The notes beneath the pieces are model-generated. The model searched no databases, was not told the origin of the DNA, and saw only the letters and a list, made by a program, of their open reading frames with translations. Positions 57,003-64,000 of a stretch of DNA of 64,000 nucleotides are shown here, piece by piece (the stretch's first letter is position 1; each line of letters starts with the position of its first letter). The stretch is from Salinispira pacifica (GTDB lineage Bacteria > Spirochaetota > Spirochaetia > DSM-27196 > Salinispiraceae): the NCBI RefSeq assembly GCF_000507245.1, contig NC_023035.1:1961501-2025500 (forward strand), written 5' to 3'. A program made the translations under genes and the position numbers.

Positions 57003-57593
57003 ATGTATACACGGAAAACCTGCAGTTCTCCCGGCTGCAGCGCACGGACTCTCCCCAACAGCGAACTATGCCTTGAACATCATGAAGACGGTGAGACGCT
57101 GAACGCCATGGCCGGAGATTACATCAGGGAAACAACTCTTATCAGGGATTTCTTTTTTCCCGGCCTGAGAATTGCAAATGCCGATCTGCGGTCGAAACAA
57201 ATCATCAACTGCGATCTCAGTTACGGCTACTATGAGAACTGCAGCTTTGAATCTTCAGTGTTTCAGTTTGCGGTGTTGAATCATTCCCATTTCGTTAATT
57301 GCAGCTTCAAAAATATCAGAGCCATTGAGTGTGTATTCGCCTGCTCATCGTTTAAAGACTGCAGCTTTGACGGTTCTGATCTGGTTCAGAATAACTTCAA
57401 CGGCTGCGCTCTGATCAATACGTCGTTCAGCGGTTCAGATCTCATGTATTCCCGGTTTATCAACTGCAACATCCATTTTACCGACTATGAAGATTGCAAT
57501 GTGAAGGGAGTGATGTTTCCCGGAAGTCAGCTGAAGGAAGTCAGCTTCAAGTACTCCAATCGAGAGGATGCGATATTCGAATATGAGCACTGA
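57003..57593 (+). CDS. Pentapeptide-repeat protein with N-terminal zinc-knuckle motif
   Basis: 196 residues. The first 27 hold a C-x4-C-x10-C-x2-H motif (TCSSPGCSARTLPNSELCLEHH). From about residue 60 a right-handed quadrilateral beta-helix of pentapeptide units follows (DLRSKQIINCDLS, CSFESSVFQFAVLNHSHFVNC, GSDLVQNNFNGCALINTSF, GSDLMYSRFINCN). Many such proteins mimic DNA or act as scaffolds; the role here is unknown. It overlaps the next gene by 11 bases. No Shine-Dalgarno precedes the ATG. Confidence 0.88.
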   Translation: MYTRKTCSSPGCSARTLPNSELCLEHHEDGETLNAMAGDYIRETTLIRDFFFPGLRIANADLRSKQIINCDLSYGYYENCSFESSVFQFAVLNHSHFVNCSFKNIRAIECVFACSSFKDCSFDGSDLVQNNFNGCALINTSFSGSDLMYSRFINCNIHFTDYEDCNVKGVMFPGSQLKEVSFKYSNREDAIFEYEH

Positions 57594-58221
57594 CCACCCA
57601 AACCGGACAGAGCGGGATTATTCCCGGCTGTTCCAGTCCAACGATCTCCAGCTCTACACCTATTTCAGCTCCGACACCATGATGAACACCTATGTTGTAT
57701 GGCACAAAGACAGAAGGGAAGCCATGCTCATTGATCCGGTGGTACTGGACAGCGGACTTTTTGAGATTCTTGAAGGCAACAACCTGGAGGTTACAGCGGT
57801 TCTTCTCACCCACCATGACGAGAAGCATTTCAGCGCCGTAAAAACCATTCCCAAAATCTATCATCATGCAGTATTTTACGGCGGCGGTGATTCGATATTT
57901 CACATTGATGTGGAAAATGTAAAGGAAACCCCGCGATTCCATGTGGCGGGGTTTGCGGTGGACCCCATATTCCTGCCGGGGCATTACAGCGATTCCCTCA
58001 TGTATCTGTTGAACGGACTGCTGTTCACCGGGGACATTCTCAGCGCCGGTAATCTGGTGCTTGCCGATGACAGCTACGGGCGGGCACTGATGGCCCAGTG
58101 TATCCGGGAATCGGTGTACAGTCTCACGGACCACAGCCTGATTCTCCCCCTCTACGGTCCCCCCAGTACGGTGGCCATCGAAAAAGAAACAAATATCATT
58201 ATTCAGGATCTCCTGGATTAA
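57583..58221 (+). CDS. Metallo-beta-lactamase-fold protein with degenerate metal site
   Basis: 212 residues from the ATG at 57583, overlapping the pentapeptide gene as ATGAGCACTGA. The fold is clear from NTYVVWHKDRREAMLIDPV, VLLTHHDEKHF, FLPGHYSDSLMYLL and LLFTGDILSAG. The usual HxHxDH is replaced by HHDEKH, so one His and the Asp are missing, and the last His-Gly motif is LYGPPS. It may bind one metal or none. Function unknown; coupled translation links it to the pentapeptide protein. Confidence 0.85.
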   Translation: MSTDHPNRTERDYSRLFQSNDLQLYTYFSSDTMMNTYVVWHKDRREAMLIDPVVLDSGLFEILEGNNLEVTAVLLTHHDEKHFSAVKTIPKIYHHAVFYGGGDSIFHIDVENVKETPRFHVAGFAVDPIFLPGHYSDSLMYLLNGLLFTGDILSAGNLVLADDSYGRALMAQCIRESVYSLTDHSLILPLYGPPSTVAIEKETNIIIQDLLD

Positions 58222-58252
58222 CCGCTGGGGAATCCGGGGAGATCATTGAAAT

Positions 58253-59317
58253 TCAACGGTCTGTTTCAGCCAGACGTATATTCAGCCCGCAGGCTTCGGA
58301 TGTCTTGATCATATCTTCTGGGATATCTGCGGTGAACAAGCGGGGGGTATCTTCGCCGGGAAGCAGAATCCGGAGAGACCGGGCGTGGAGCATCAGCGGA
58401 TGAGTGTAGCGCTTCCGGTTATAGAGGGGGTCCCCGGCGATTGGATGCCCGATGTGCTGCATGTGCACCCTCAACTGGTGGGTCCTGCCGCTGTGTGGGC
58501 TGAGGGCCACAAGGGATGTACCGGTCTCCCGGTTCTGATCCAGGACCCGGTAGCTGGTATGGGCGGCCTTCCCCTGGCTATCATCATGACAGAACAGGAT
58601 CCGCTGCCGGTCCCGCCGCCTGATATACCCCTTGATATCACCCTGAAGAGGACCGGAAAACACTCCTTCAACTATGGCCGTATACTGTTTTCGGGTTTCC
58701 CGGTTTCTGAACTGGGAAGATAGATGCTCCAGGGCACTGCTGTTTTTCGCCAGGATGATCACCCCCGAGGTGTCTTTGTCCAGACGGTGCACAATACCCG
58801 GGCGGAACTCGCCATCCCCGGCGGACCCCGGCGGCCCGGACTTCTCTCCCCCGGGGGAGCTTTTCATCTGATTGCTGTTGCTCTGAGGATTGTTGATCGG
58901 GTCACTGTTGCTCTGGGCACTGTTGATCTGGGTGGGGCCGAGCCGGGAACCATGGAGACAGTGGTGGAGAAATCCGTTCACCAGGGTTCCGTCCGGATTT
59001 CCGGCACCGGGGTGGACCACCAGCCCACGGGGCTTGTTTACCACAAGCACATCAGCATTCTCAAATATGACATTCAATTCCATGGCCTGGGGCTCCAGAG
59101 ATACCTGCACCTCCGGCAGATAGTCGATACAGAGCAGATCACCGGCTTTTACGCTGCTGCTGGCCTTGGCTTTTTTGCCGTTCAGGTATGCCTGGAGTAC
59201 CCGCTGCTTGAACTGACTTCTGTTGAACAGCTCAAATTCCCGGGAAGCCAGACTGTCCAGTCTGGAGGCGTCCTGCTCCACACGGGTCTCAAACCGGATT
59301 GAGTCGGGTCTGCTCAT
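58253..59317 (-). CDS. rluD: RluD-family pseudouridine synthase
   Basis: 354 residues. S4 RNA-binding domain at the N-terminus, then the catalytic core with VVNKPRGLVVHPG, the catalytic Asp in VHRLDKDTSG, and SPHSGRTHQLRVH. Between LHHCLHG and FRPGIVHRLD sits a 45-residue Asn/Ser/Gly-rich insert partly made by a 30-bp tandem repeat. Whether the target is 23S rRNA (RluD) or tRNA cannot be told. The ATG overlaps the upstream gene as ATGA. Confidence 0.93.
   Translation of the reverse strand: MSRPDSIRFETRVEQDASRLDSLASREFELFNRSQFKQRVLQAYLNGKKAKASSSVKAGDLLCIDYLPEVQVSLEPQAMELNVIFENADVLVVNKPRGLVVHPGAGNPDGTLVNGFLHHCLHGSRLGPTQINSAQSNSDPINNPQSNSNQMKSSPGGEKSGPPGSAGDGEFRPGIVHRLDKDTSGVIILAKNSSALEHLSSQFRNRETRKQYTAIVEGVFSGPLQGDIKGYIRRRDRQRILFCHDDSQGKAAHTSYRVLDQNRETGTSLVALSPHSGRTHQLRVHMQHIGHPIAGDPLYNRKRYTHPLMLHARSLRILLPGEDTPRLFTADIPEDMIKTSEACGLNIRLAETDR
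58875..58934. repeat. 30-bp tandem repeat in the rluD-family gene
   Basis: Two imperfect copies, each starting CTGTTGCTCTG, at 58875 and 58905. They encode the 10-residue units INNPQSNSNQ and INSAQSNSDP of the gene's low-complexity insert. In frame. Confidence 0.8.
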
Positions 59318-60033
59318 GGCAGGGCCTCCGGTTCACCCCCGGTCCCCCGCTGAGGAGCGCTGCGGGTCCGGCTGCGCTCAATCAGGAGATCGATCCCCGC
59401 AAGAACCACGCTGAGGCCTGCGGCGCTGCCGAGAATGATCAACCGTTCGTTCTGCTCAAGATTCCGTTCTCCGAACAGGGTCGGCTGAAGCTCCACACTC
59501 CGCTCGTCTTCCGCCCCGTGCCGGATCACACTTGCCCCGTATCGGCCCAGATCATATGCAATATTGCTGAACAGGAAGGTAAAGGGAAATGTTCCGAAAC
59601 TGATAATTTCAAAGCGCCGCAGCCGGGACAGAAAATTCGAACCGCCCTCCCCGGCCGGATTGCCGCCGTTGCTCCCTCCGCTGCCGCTGTCTACATCGGC
59701 GTGCCGTACAGAAGCCTGATACAGGGCTGGTGAGAAGAAAACCGGGTGCGCCTGTTGATGATTCATGCCTGATGTTCGCCCCAGGCCCGCTTCCTGGCCG
59801 CCTGTCACGTTCCCTGTCCGGCCCCCTGTCCAGGGCATCTGAGGCATCTGCGCAGCTGCGGCATACAGCACCCCCAGCTCCCCGGTCTGAGCGTCTGCAC
59901 CGACCTGCCCCGGGATATTCCATAGAGAATCAACCTGTGCGGAAACGGCGGGGCCTTCCAGAAGCAGCGGCAGAACCACTGTGAGAAGAAGCACCGACAA
60001 CATGTTCCTGAACGTTGTTATTTCCCTGGTCAT
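59314..60033 (-). CDS. Hypothetical exported membrane protein
   Basis: 239 residues. Signal peptide or anchor (MLSVLLLTVVLPLLLEGPAVSAQ), a low-complexity Gly/Ser/Gln stretch to about 130, a second hydrophobic segment (FGTFPFTFLFSNIAYDLGRYG) and a third near 205 (LIILGSAAGLSVVLAGIDLLI). No family recognised. It is coupled by ATGA overlaps to both the yggS and rluD genes. Confidence 0.75.
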   Translation of the reverse strand: MTREITTFRNMLSVLLLTVVLPLLLEGPAVSAQVDSLWNIPGQVGADAQTGELGVLYAAAAQMPQMPWTGGRTGNVTGGQEAGLGRTSGMNHQQAHPVFFSPALYQASVRHADVDSGSGGSNGGNPAGEGGSNFLSRLRRFEIISFGTFPFTFLFSNIAYDLGRYGASVIRHGAEDERSVELQPTLFGERNLEQNERLIILGSAAGLSVVLAGIDLLIERSRTRSAPQRGTGGEPEALP

Positions 60034-60734
60034 CTGTACTCCCGGGAGCCGAAAATTGCGCTGCCCACCCGCACCATTGTGCTGCCTTCCTCAACGGCAA
60101 TTTCGAAATCGTTGCTCATTCCCATGCTGAGGCTGTCCCAGTGAGGCAGCTGAAATCGTCGGGCAGATTCCTCAAAGTCGTTTCGCAGGGAGGCAAAAGC
60201 CCGGCGCACCGGAGCCTCGCCCTCACTCAAAAGAGGCCCGATGGTCATGAGGCCCCTGAGCCTGATGCCCGGAAGCCCTGCGGCGGTCTCCAGCAGGGCG
60301 AACAGCTCTTCGGTTGTTCTCAGGCCGAATTTGCTTTCCTGCCCTGATGTGTTCATTTCTATGCAGATATCCATGGTTTTTCCCAGGGACTCGGCCCGTG
60401 AACTGATTTTTTTCAGCAGCTTTTCGCTGTCCACGCTCTGGATCCAGCTGCACAGCCGGACGGCGTCCTTTACCTTATTTGACTGAAGATGGCCGATCAT
60501 ATGAAGTTCAACATCCGGGCCCGGGGGAGGATCAAATTTTTGAAGAATCTCCTGAACCCTGTTCTCCCCGAACACCCGCACCCCTCCGGAAAGGGCTTCC
60601 TGTATCAGGTCGGGGCCATGGGTTTTACTTACCGCCACAAGGGTGATCTCTTCAGGCTGTCGGCCGCAGCGGTGGGCGGCATTCATTATTCGTTCCTGTA
60701 TACGGCTGTAATTGCCGGCTATGTTGTTCATCAT
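60030..60734 (-). CDS. YggS-type PLP homeostasis protein
   Basis: 234 residues, alanine-racemase-like TIM barrel without racemase domain. The PLP lysine is in LVAVSKTHG, and FGENRVQEILQK, HMIGHLQSNKV and SMGMSNDFEIAVEEGSTMVRVG are the family motifs. It buffers cellular PLP. It is divergent from pdxS, so PLP synthesis and buffering are adjacent. No Shine-Dalgarno; a -10 box lies 6 bases before the ATG. Confidence 0.95.
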   Translation of the reverse strand: MMNNIAGNYSRIQERIMNAAHRCGRQPEEITLVAVSKTHGPDLIQEALSGGVRVFGENRVQEILQKFDPPPGPDVELHMIGHLQSNKVKDAVRLCSWIQSVDSEKLLKKISSRAESLGKTMDICIEMNTSGQESKFGLRTTEELFALLETAAGLPGIRLRGLMTIGPLLSEGEAPVRRAFASLRNDFEESARRFQLPHWDSLSMGMSNDFEIAVEEGSTMVRVGSAIFGSREYR

Positions 60735-60740
60735 TATACT

Positions 60741-60769
60741 ATAGTATCAAAATACAAACACAGAGTCAG
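60741..60769 (-). promoter_or_regulatory. yggS promoter
   Basis: On the minus strand CTGACT, 17 bases, TACTAT, ending 6 bases before the ATG at 60734; predicts a leaderless transcript. A weaker match for pdxS on the plus strand is TTTACC, 17 bases, TAAGAT. Confidence 0.5.
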
Positions 60770-60842
60770 TGCCCTATTTACCATCAAGGTCCTTTTGAAT
60801 AAGATGGGGCATTCATAACGTGATATAAGGCAGGTAAAGATA

Positions 60843-61748
60843 ATGAGTACAACACTCTGGTCAGAACGGCAGGTTTCCACCTGGCGAACCAAGGTGGGGC
60901 TGGCTGAAATGCTCAAGGGCGGCGTCATCATGGATGTTATTAATGTTGAACAGGCAAAAATTGCCGAAGACGCCGGCGCCCAGGCGGTTATGGCCCTGGA
61001 ACGGGTTCCCGCAGACATCCGTCAGTACGGCGGAGTGGCGCGGATGAGCGATCCCGCCATGATTGAAGAAATCAAGGCGGCTGTGTCCATTCCCGTTATG
61101 GCCAAAGCCCGCATCGGGCACTTTGCTGAAGCCCAGGTTCTTGAAGCGCTGGGCATCGATTTTATCGATGAAAGTGAAGTGCTTACCCCCGCTGACGACG
61201 AGTATCATATCTGGAAACATGATTTTAAAGCGCCCTTTGTGTGCGGATGCCGGAACCTGGGCGAAGCGCTCAGGAGGATCGGTGAAGGCGCGGCCATGAT
61301 CCGGACCAAAGGTGAAGCCGGTACCGGCGACATCGTTGAAGCCGTACGTCATCTCCGTGCGGTTTCCGACGGCATGAAGAGGCTCCAGGGCTTGAGCAGG
61401 GAGCAGCTGATGACCGAAGCCAAGAATCTGGGTGCGCCTTTCGACCTGGTCTATGAAATTGCAGAAACCGGCAAGCTTCCGGTTCCCAATTTCTCCGCCG
61501 GGGGTGTTGCAACACCTGCGGATGCCGCACTCATGGTACAGCTGGGTGCAGAGGCCGTATTTGTGGGTTCAGGCATCTTCAAAAGTGGCGACCCCAAGAG
61601 ACGTGCCCGGGCCATCGTGGATGCGGTAAGTTATTATAACGAACCGGCAAAGGTTCTTGAGATTTCCAGGAATCTGGGAGAACCCATGACCGGTATTAAT
61701 GTCAGCGGCATGTCCGAAGACGAGAGACTGGCCAAGAGGGGCTGGTAA
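60843..61748 (+). CDS. pdxS: PLP synthase subunit PdxS
   Basis: Makes PLP from ribose 5-phosphate, glyceraldehyde 3-phosphate and ammonia supplied by PdxT. 301 residues, highly conserved barrel with MKGG-like start ([21 protein letters not shown]), [26 protein letters not shown] (lysine), [19 protein letters not shown] and [19 protein letters not shown] phosphate loop. AGG lies before the ATG. Confidence 0.98.
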   Translation: MSTTLWSERQVSTWRTKVGLAEMLKGGVIMDVINVEQAKIAEDAGAQAVMALERVPADIRQYGGVARMSDPAMIEEIKAAVSIPVMAKARIGHFAEAQVLEALGIDFIDESEVLTPADDEYHIWKHDFKAPFVCGCRNLGEALRRIGEGAAMIRTKGEAGTGDIVEAVRHLRAVSDGMKRLQGLSREQLMTEAKNLGAPFDLVYEIAETGKLPVPNFSAGGVATPADAALMVQLGAEAVFVGSGIFKSGDPKRRARAIVDAVSYYNEPAKVLEISRNLGEPMTGINVSGMSEDERLAKRGW

Positions 61749-61781
61749 AGGCCCTCCCCGGGATCGCCGGGTTACTCATGA

Positions 61782-61817
61782 AGCCGATCCCGGGCCAGCC
61801 CGAGGATCGGCTTTTTT
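61782..61817 (+). terminator. Terminator between pdxS and pdxT
   Basis: AGCCGATCC pairs with GGATCGGCT, then TTTTTT. It would reduce read-through so that PdxS is made in excess, or pdxT may have its own start of transcription. Confidence 0.8.
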
Positions 61818-61893
61818 CTATTCAGAAACCGCTTTTCTTCGTACTCCCGGTTTCTGATCCCTCAGCACATCAACGCACAGGAAAGGTGATAGC

Positions 61894-62475
61894 ATGAAAC
61901 AGATCGGCGTACTCAGCCTTCAGGGTGGTTTTCAGCGCCACATTGATATTCTCACCCGTCTGGGAGCCAGCCCCATCGGGGTGCGGCACAGTGAAGAGCT
62001 GGAGCAATGCAGCAGCTTGATTATTCCCGGGGGGGAGAGCACCACCATCGCCATGATCATGAAGCGGAGAGGGCTGCACAATCAGATAAGCCGGAGAATC
62101 CGGGAGGGTATGCCGGTGTTCGGCACCTGTGCGGGGATGATCCTTCTCTCCCGGCATATTGACGGCAGGTCGGAACACAGTTTTGCAGCGCTGGATGCAA
62201 GCATTCTGCGGAATGCCTACGGCAGCCAGGTGCACAGCTTTGAAGCTGAAATTGATATTCAGGATGAAGACATGAGCATCCCCAATTTTCCCGCAGTATT
62301 TATCCGGGCCCCGAAAATTGAAGAGCTGGGTCCCGAAGTGACGGTCCTTGCAGAGTTTAATTCTGCTCCGGTCCTGGTGAGGCAGGGAAAGGTGCTTGCA
62401 TCCAGCTTCCACCCGGAACTTACCGATGACGGAAGAATTCATGAATATTTTATGCGCATGACGGAGGAAAAATGA
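61894..62475 (+). CDS. pdxT: PLP synthase glutaminase subunit PdxT
   Basis: 193-residue class I glutamine amidotransferase giving ammonia to PdxS. GVLSLQGGFQRH at the start, PGGESTTIAMIM, the nucleophile cysteine in GTCAGMILLS and the His/Glu of FHPELTDD. AAAGGTGAT precedes the ATG. The stop overlaps the hydrolase gene as ATGA. Confidence 0.97.
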   Translation: MKQIGVLSLQGGFQRHIDILTRLGASPIGVRHSEELEQCSSLIIPGGESTTIAMIMKRRGLHNQISRRIREGMPVFGTCAGMILLSRHIDGRSEHSFAALDASILRNAYGSQVHSFEAEIDIQDEDMSIPNFPAVFIRAPKIEELGPEVTVLAEFNSAPVLVRQGKVLASSFHPELTDDGRIHEYFMRMTEEK

Positions 62476-63350
62476 ACCGGCGAACCAGAATCAAGCTGAT
62501 TACCTACGGAGTGCTGATCGGGTTTATGCTGTTCCTTGCCCTGTTGTTTTACCTCACCACCTACTATGAATCGGAAGTATCCCTGGAAAAGGCGGCGGAA
62601 CAGGCAGCCCAACAAGTCGCACAACGGTCGGCGGAAGAGACCATCCTTCCCGGCAATTTCAGCGAAGATGAACTTTTGATATATGAGGGGGATGATTTTA
62701 CCGCACTCATACCCCGTTCGGCGTATTCGAAAAACCGTGAGCAGAGCACATTCGATCCCGCAGGGGTGAAGGCCGACAGAGGGTTGATGTTTTATCCTGG
62801 AGCCAAGGTTGAAGGAATTGCCTATGGGCCCCTGCTTCTCCCCCTGGCAGCCCGGGGATATCCGGTGGTCATCCTGAAATTTCCCTTTCATTTCGCAATA
62901 CTTGAACAGAACGCAGGACGCAGAGCAATGCCCCGCTTCCCTTCTGTGGAAAAATGGACGCTGTCGGGACACTCCTTGGGAGGAACCGTGGCGGGCTGGG
63001 AGGCACTGGATAACCATGAACAACGGAACCAAGACAATCCGCCGGATTTTACCGTTGACAGCATGATCTACCTTGCCTCATACAGCGATGCGCGGCATGA
63101 TCTCAGCGGCACTGATCTGAAGATTCTCAGCATTGCCGGGGAATCGGACGGACTCATATCCATGGAAGAAATACGGGAACGGATGCACCTATTCCCCGAA
63201 GACGCCAGACTGGTGAGCATTTACGGCGGTAATCACGCCCAATTCGGAAGCTACGGTCCCCAAGCAGGGGATGCGGCGGCGGGCATCTCCCGGGAAGCCC
63301 AGCAGGAGCGGACTGCCCGGCTGATGCTGGAGTTCCTGGAAGATCTTTGA
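62472..63350 (+). CDS. Membrane-anchored alpha/beta hydrolase
   Basis: 292 residues. One membrane segment at residues 10-30 (ITYGVLIGFMLFLALLFYLT), then a helical linker. The hydrolase fold shows GLMFYPGAKVEG, the nucleophile elbow LSGHSLGGTVAG, an acid in SIAGESDGLIS and the histidine in GGNHAQFGSYG. Substrate unknown. Translation is coupled to pdxT, though a B6 link is unproven. Confidence 0.85.
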   Translation: MNRRTRIKLITYGVLIGFMLFLALLFYLTTYYESEVSLEKAAEQAAQQVAQRSAEETILPGNFSEDELLIYEGDDFTALIPRSAYSKNREQSTFDPAGVKADRGLMFYPGAKVEGIAYGPLLLPLAARGYPVVILKFPFHFAILEQNAGRRAMPRFPSVEKWTLSGHSLGGTVAGWEALDNHEQRNQDNPPDFTVDSMIYLASYSDARHDLSGTDLKILSIAGESDGLISMEEIRERMHLFPEDARLVSIYGGNHAQFGSYGPQAGDAAAGISREAQQERTARLMLEFLEDL

Positions 63351-63360
63351 GGATCTTTGA

Positions 63361-64000
63361 TCAGCGGGATCGGGACATGTTGTAGTCAGTCAGCTTCTCC
63401 AGCCCCTGGCGGAGTTCGGCAACCTCTTCAGGAAGAGATGAAAGAATATCATCGATTTCCTTTCTGTACCTGAGGAGATCTGCTTCCACCTGTTCTCTGA
63501 TCCCGTGGGTGTTCATCAAATCCAGCACCCATTCCTGATCAGCCGGACCGCGGTACTCCTGAAGAATTCTGTCCAGTTTTTTCCGTTGTTCATCCTTCAA
63601 GAGATCCCTCAGCAGCTGAACATAGACGGTTTTCTTGCCTTCCCGAAGATCCGAGTCATTGGGTTTTCCGGTGCTCTCGGGATTCCCGAACAGCCCCAGT
63701 TCATCATCCTTGATCTGAAAAATAATACCGATCAGTTCGCCGGTTTTTTCCAGAATTTGCCTGATATCATGGCTGCTGCCCCGAAGAAGTCCGGCCAGAC
63801 TCATTGGAAGTGAAAACGTATATCGACCTGTCTTATACCTGTAGGTACGGATAATATCATCATAGCCTACCATTGAACCGTCTATCTGCCCGTGATGCAC
63901 ATCCTGCATCTGAGAGAGGCCCACCAGCATCAGCTCATCGGCAATAAACCGCTCCACGGACCTGACAAGGCCATCATCGGCCTCCATGGAGGCTACAATT
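63361..64000 (-). CDS. Polyprenyl synthetase, C-terminal part
   Basis: Only the end of the gene is in the window; the start lies beyond 64000. The second aspartate motif FQIKDDELGLFG and the preceding YRYKTGRYTFSLPMSLAG (KT and substrate loops) identify the trans-isoprenyl diphosphate synthase family. The first Asp-rich motif is outside the window. The C-terminal 80 residues are helical. It converges with the hydrolase gene with only 10 bases between. Confidence 0.88.
   Translation of the reverse strand, partial: IVASMEADDGLVRSVERFIADELMLVGLSQMQDVHHGQIDGSMVGYDDIIRTYRYKTGRYTFSLPMSLAGLLRGSSHDIRQILEKTGELIGIIFQIKDDELGLFGNPESTGKPNDSDLREGKKTVYVQLLRDLLKDEQRKKLDRILQEYRGPADQEWVLDLMNTHGIREQVEADLLRYRKEIDDILSSLPEEVAELRQGLEKLTDYNMSRSR

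Overview
The window reads as chromosomal DNA of a spirochaete, most likely a free-living member of the Spirochaetaceae/Treponemataceae. The grounds are a V/A-type ATPase operon in the spirochaete order (E, DUF2764, A, B, D, I, K), a wealth of TPR and lipoprotein genes, an LptD-like outer-membrane protein, and a small barrel plus lipoprotein pair resembling treponemal genes. The species cannot be named from the sequence. Most genes lie on the minus strand in tight, often ATGA-overlapping operons. I found no rRNA, tRNA or CRISPR array.

Positions 1-5.4 kb hold a purine block on the minus strand: purB, then guaB, then purA (cut by the window edge). A complete group II intron of about 2.15 kb with its own reverse transcriptase sits directly behind the purB terminator. 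From 5.5 to 9.4 kb are envelope genes (lipoprotein, SPOR/TPR protein, LapA-like membrane protein). From 9.4 to 13.1 kb an operon folD-folE2-IMP cyclohydrolase-AICAR transformylase links folate and late purine synthesis, with purH split into two genes. From 13.2 to 20.7 kb are a small outer-membrane barrel, a lipoprotein, and a 1726-residue secreted repeat/beta-helix protein.

From 20.7 to 28.8 kb come a phosphoribosyltransferase, an HtrA-type lipoprotein protease broken by a one-base slip, and map, a TPR protein, nusB, a SurA-like foldase, a J-domain protein, a flavodoxin-like protein and secG. From 28.9 to 32 kb are the glycolytic genes tpiA, pgk and gap. From 32.2 to 36.6 kb is the phoH-ybeY-corC-TPR operon, followed by lptD, uvrA and a TPR protein up to 44 kb.

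The V-ATPase operon (44.2-51.7 kb) has a clear promoter and terminator, and its proteolipid carries the residues of a sodium-binding site. It is followed by mutS2-rsgA-murI and a zinc-ribbon gene. On the plus strand a pentapeptide-repeat protein overlaps a degenerate metallo-beta-lactamase-fold gene. The last 5 kb centre on vitamin B6: pdxS and pdxT on the plus strand, divergent from the PLP-binding yggS gene, with an rluD-family gene, a membrane-anchored hydrolase and the end of a polyprenyl synthase gene.

No clearly new defence or mobile system is visible. The points most worth a second look are the htrA slip at a C run, the split purH, an 82-base structured hairpin between tpiA and secG, a set of apparently leaderless genes, and the pentapeptide/degenerate hydrolase pair.
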